Shown here piece by piece: positions 7,882 to 9,487 of a stretch of DNA of 9,487 nt; the stretch's first letter is position 1; each line of letters opens with the position of its first letter. Below the pieces are notes generated by a model that was not told the DNA's origin, did no database searches, and saw nothing but the letters and a program-made list of their open reading frames with translations. The translations under genes were made by a program, and so were the position numbers. Origin of the DNA: CALBPI01 sp038533155 (GTDB taxonomy: Bacteria; Pseudomonadota; Gammaproteobacteria; Steroidobacterales; Woeseiaceae); contig JBCAZH010000093.1 in assembly GCA_038533155.1 (NCBI GenBank), positions 1-9,487 on the forward strand. The letters are read 5' to 3'.

Positions 7882-7897
7882 CATTGTCCTGACAATG
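7882..7897 (-). promoter_or_regulatory. Perfect 7-bp inverted repeat before the Trm112-like start
   Basis: CATTGTC and GACAATG form a perfect inverted repeat with a 2-nt centre, ending 5 nt before the ATG of the Trm112-like gene. As RNA it could fold as a 6-bp stem with a CAGG loop that holds the only Shine-Dalgarno-like bases (AGGA) of that gene. It could be a translational control hairpin, a small operator, or chance. Only the symmetry itself is seen. Confidence 0.35.
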
Positions 7898-8029
7898 AGC
7901 TTCTTTGGCTAGCCACAGCATCGTGGCGCCTCGATCTACCCCCCATAGTACGCTCCCGATGACGGTTGCGCATCCGCAGCGCAGGGCCCAATAAGCCAAA
8001 GCAGAACACGACAAACCGGGGATCCATTG

Positions 8030-8051
8030 GCGTCGGCTCTGCCGGCGACGC
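8030..8051 (-). terminator. Weak GC-rich hairpin after the membrane protein gene
   Basis: GCGTCG and CGACGC can pair as a 6-bp stem around a 10-nt loop, 27 nt past the stop of the membrane protein gene. No run of T follows on the minus strand, so it is not a standard intrinsic terminator. The rest of the gap 7877-8077 shows no clear promoter: a TACTAT at about 7951 has no good -35 partner. I give the hairpin little weight. Confidence 0.15.
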
Positions 8052-8077
8052 GTCCGAACCCAGGGCCGAATCAGATC

Positions 8078-9187
8078 TTAGACTGCGGTCACACCCGGCC
8101 AGCGCTTGGCGCGTTCGAACTCCGGGTAGGGCTCGAGCAGTTCGGCCGCGCGTTGTCGGTCAGACTCGTGCGGCATGAATCGCTGGTCGGTTTTCAAGCA
8201 CCAGCGAAGGACTCGAACAGCATCGCGAGTGGTATCCCCACTCGCCAACAACAGCGTGATGTAGTTTCGCGCGAGCATCAGCGCCGGGGTCAGTTGCTCC
8301 CAAGTCTGCATCCGCCCAAGAAACCACTCGATCGCATCGGAGTCCTCCGGATGCGTGTCGACGTAGGACTTGATTCGTTGTAGACCACCGACACTGTTCT
8401 CCCGACTGAAAAACCCGTACGCCTGATCGAGCACCGCACGTCGTTCCCGCTCTTGCTCCTTTGCCGCATTCGCTTGTTGGCGGGCTTCTTTTGTATCTCG
8501 TCTGACCGGTAGACCTAGCGCCCGATGGTGGTGAAACAAAACGATCCCACAGGCTGCAAACAACGCGAACACCTGTAACGTGCCCACCAGAACCGCCAAG
8601 AAAGCGCTCGTCATTCCGCTGACCTCGCCACGCAGCCACCACGCCAGCGCCCCCAGTGTCAGCCAGACCAAAAGAACCTTGAGGTAGTCAACGCCGGTGA
8701 CCCTAATGATGTGAATCAATCCAGCGACACGGAACATTGGCGCGATGCTTCGATTAACGATGATGGCACCGACCGCCGCCGGAACCAACGGGATTAACAA
8801 GACGGCGATGAACGACGCCGCGACAACAGACACCGACTCTGCGATCGCAACCAAAACCCCTGTGTAAAGCAGCATGGCGAGCCACGGCAGAAAGGCCCAC
8901 AATTCACTGAAATGCTCCAGCACGGAACCCGGCGCACTCGGTATCGGTAAACCGAATGCAATCGCGCGAGAAACGATCGCCGCATACTTGATTACAGCGC
9001 TCGTCGAAACCAACAGGACAATGAGACCCGGAACCATAAGCGCGAACGACGACAACGCCATAAGTCCGAATGTCGCGAGCACGGACATCAGTGCCGCAAA
9101 CAACAACACACCGAAATCCAAAACGACCTCGGCCAGCGTGGCGAAGAATACCTTGTTCGAAAGCGGTTGGGTTTTAGTGTTAGTCAC
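8078..9187 (-). CDS. Unrecognised membrane protein with helical C-terminal half
   Basis: I do not recognise this protein. From the GTG at 9187 it has 369 residues. The first 220 or so hold about six hydrophobic segments (counted from that start, near 22-42, 45-65, 96-120, 120-145, 168-186 and 193-218), with small, Val/Ala/Leu-rich helices. Next comes a highly charged stretch (about 230-252, rich in K, E, R, Q) and then roughly 110 soluble helical residues, with DTHPEDSDAIEWFLGRM and LASGDTTRDAVRVLRWCL, that look like a TPR-type helical repeat. The soluble part probably faces the cytoplasm, by the positive-inside rule, following the basic HHHRALGLPVRR segment. The first half loosely recalls DUF4013-type membrane proteins, a guess only. 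The start is uncertain: GTG at 9187 overlaps yidD by 8 nt and GTG at 9217 by 38 nt, and neither has a good ribosome site. It occupies the place where yidC often follows yidD. Confidence 0.8.
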   Translation of the reverse strand: MTNTKTQPLSNKVFFATLAEVVLDFGVLLFAALMSVLATFGLMALSSFALMVPGLIVLLVSTSAVIKYAAIVSRAIAFGLPIPSAPGSVLEHFSELWAFLPWLAMLLYTGVLVAIAESVSVVAASFIAVLLIPLVPAAVGAIIVNRSIAPMFRVAGLIHIIRVTGVDYLKVLLVWLTLGALAWWLRGEVSGMTSAFLAVLVGTLQVFALFAACGIVLFHHHRALGLPVRRDTKEARQQANAAKEQERERRAVLDQAYGFFSRENSVGGLQRIKSYVDTHPEDSDAIEWFLGRMQTWEQLTPALMLARNYITLLLASGDTTRDAVRVLRWCLKTDQRFMPHESDRQRAAELLEPYPEFERAKRWPGVTAV

Positions 9188-9407
9188 GCTCAGGAACAGG
9201 GTCGTATCCGTGCCCACCCCACGGGTGACACCGACAGATTCGACGGCAAGACAACCAACCTCCGCGCAGCACGCCGAACCGGGTGACTGCCTCTTCGCAG
9301 TATTGAGAGCATGTAGGTTGGTATCGACAATTTGATCCCAGCAACGGCGAAATCCAGCGCTTATATACCCTCAATACCGCGAGCACTGCTCGTTGCCCTA
9401 GATTCAT
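9180..9407 (-). CDS. yidD: Membrane protein insertion efficiency factor YidD
   Basis: Small membrane-associated protein of the YidD/DUF37 family, which assists insertion of inner-membrane proteins by YidC. At 75 residues it is of usual size. The diagnostic core is complete: VYKRWISPLLGSNCRYQPTC (14-33), SQY, RFGVLRGGWL (43-52) and CHPWGGHGYDPVP (60-72). The conserved cysteines at 27, 33 and 60 are present. The N-terminal amphipathic helix probably anchors it to the membrane. The ATG shares one base with the stop of the frame upstream (TGATG), so translation is probably coupled. The 3' end overlaps the start of the next gene. yidD usually follows rnpA and precedes yidC; here the following gene is not yidC. 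Confidence 0.95.
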   Translation of the reverse strand: MNLGQRAVLAVLRVYKRWISPLLGSNCRYQPTCSQYCEEAVTRFGVLRGGWLSCRRICRCHPWGGHGYDPVPERD

Positions 9408-9487
9408 CAGGCCGTGGTACTCGCTGCGGCTAATGCACGAATGCGTTGCAGCATTGCATGCAAACCGTTCGCGCGACTTGGGCTTAA
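9407..9487 (-). CDS. 3' end of an upstream gene, possibly rnpA (partial)
   Basis: An open frame enters from the right edge and ends 26 codons later at a TGA that overlaps the yidD start as TGATG. The visible residues (NGLHAMLQRIRALAAASTTA and six before) form a basic helix plus a short Ala-rich tail. RnpA, the protein part of RNase P, commonly ends in a basic helix and usually sits directly before yidD, so rnpA is the natural guess. The fragment has no diagnostic motif: the RnpA RNR motif would be further upstream. The assignment is by neighbourhood only. Confidence 0.4.
   Translation of the reverse strand, partial: LSPSRANGLHAMLQRIRALAAASTTA

Noticed and set aside
7877..8014. Upstream extension of the Trm112-like frame to a TTG at 8014
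   Set aside because: The extra 46 residues have no family likeness; the internal ATG starts exactly like Trm112/YcaR proteins.
8874..9335. Plus-strand frame of 153 codons opposite the membrane protein and yidD
   Set aside because: It overlaps the diagnostic yidD gene and has a Thr/Ser/Asn-rich translation with no motif.

Overview
This window is a run of bacterial housekeeping genes, all read from the minus strand (right to left). It comes from a gammaproteobacterium with GC content in the mid-50s by eye. The evidence is the set of gene families (RNase G of the Rng type, a YhdP/AsmA-like giant protein, DNA polymerase III delta, NadD, RsfS, RlmH, Maf) and their order. From memory, and unchecked, the joined order holA-nadD-rsfS-rlmH-maf-rng-yhdP and the odd Trm112-like protein recall Xanthomonadales-type genomes. 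I see no insertion sequence, phage gene, tRNA, rRNA or CRISPR array.

Layout in the direction of transcription. At the right edge is the last 26 codons of an open frame that may be rnpA. It is followed by yidD (9407-9180) and an unrecognised protein of about 370 residues (9187-8078), with around six membrane segments and a helical C-terminal half. A gap of about 200 bp (8077-7877) holds no gene but has a short perfect inverted repeat next to the following start codon. Then comes a tightly packed block: a Trm112-like small protein (7876-7613), holA (7629-6604), nadD (6602-5907), rsfS (5907-5548), rlmH (5545-5081), maf (5052-4447), rng (4450-2954) and a yhdP-like gene that starts at 2947 and runs off the left edge after 982 codons.

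From the Trm112-like gene to yhdP the genes overlap by a few bases or are separated by at most 28 bp, so they very probably form one operon with translational coupling. Four successive genes (holA, nadD, rsfS, rlmH) start with TTG or GTG. The block combines replication (HolA), NAD synthesis (NadD), ribosome silencing and 23S rRNA modification (RsfS, RlmH), nucleotide-pool cleaning (Maf), RNA processing (RNase G) and envelope lipid transport (YhdP).

In E. coli these genes lie in two separate clusters that border the cell-shape genes (mrdA/rodA after rlmH; mreBCD before maf). Here the clusters are joined with no shape gene between them. I found no convincing undescribed system. The best candidates for a second look are the unknown membrane protein after yidD, the Trm112-like protein with lost zinc ligands and the inverted repeat in front of it.
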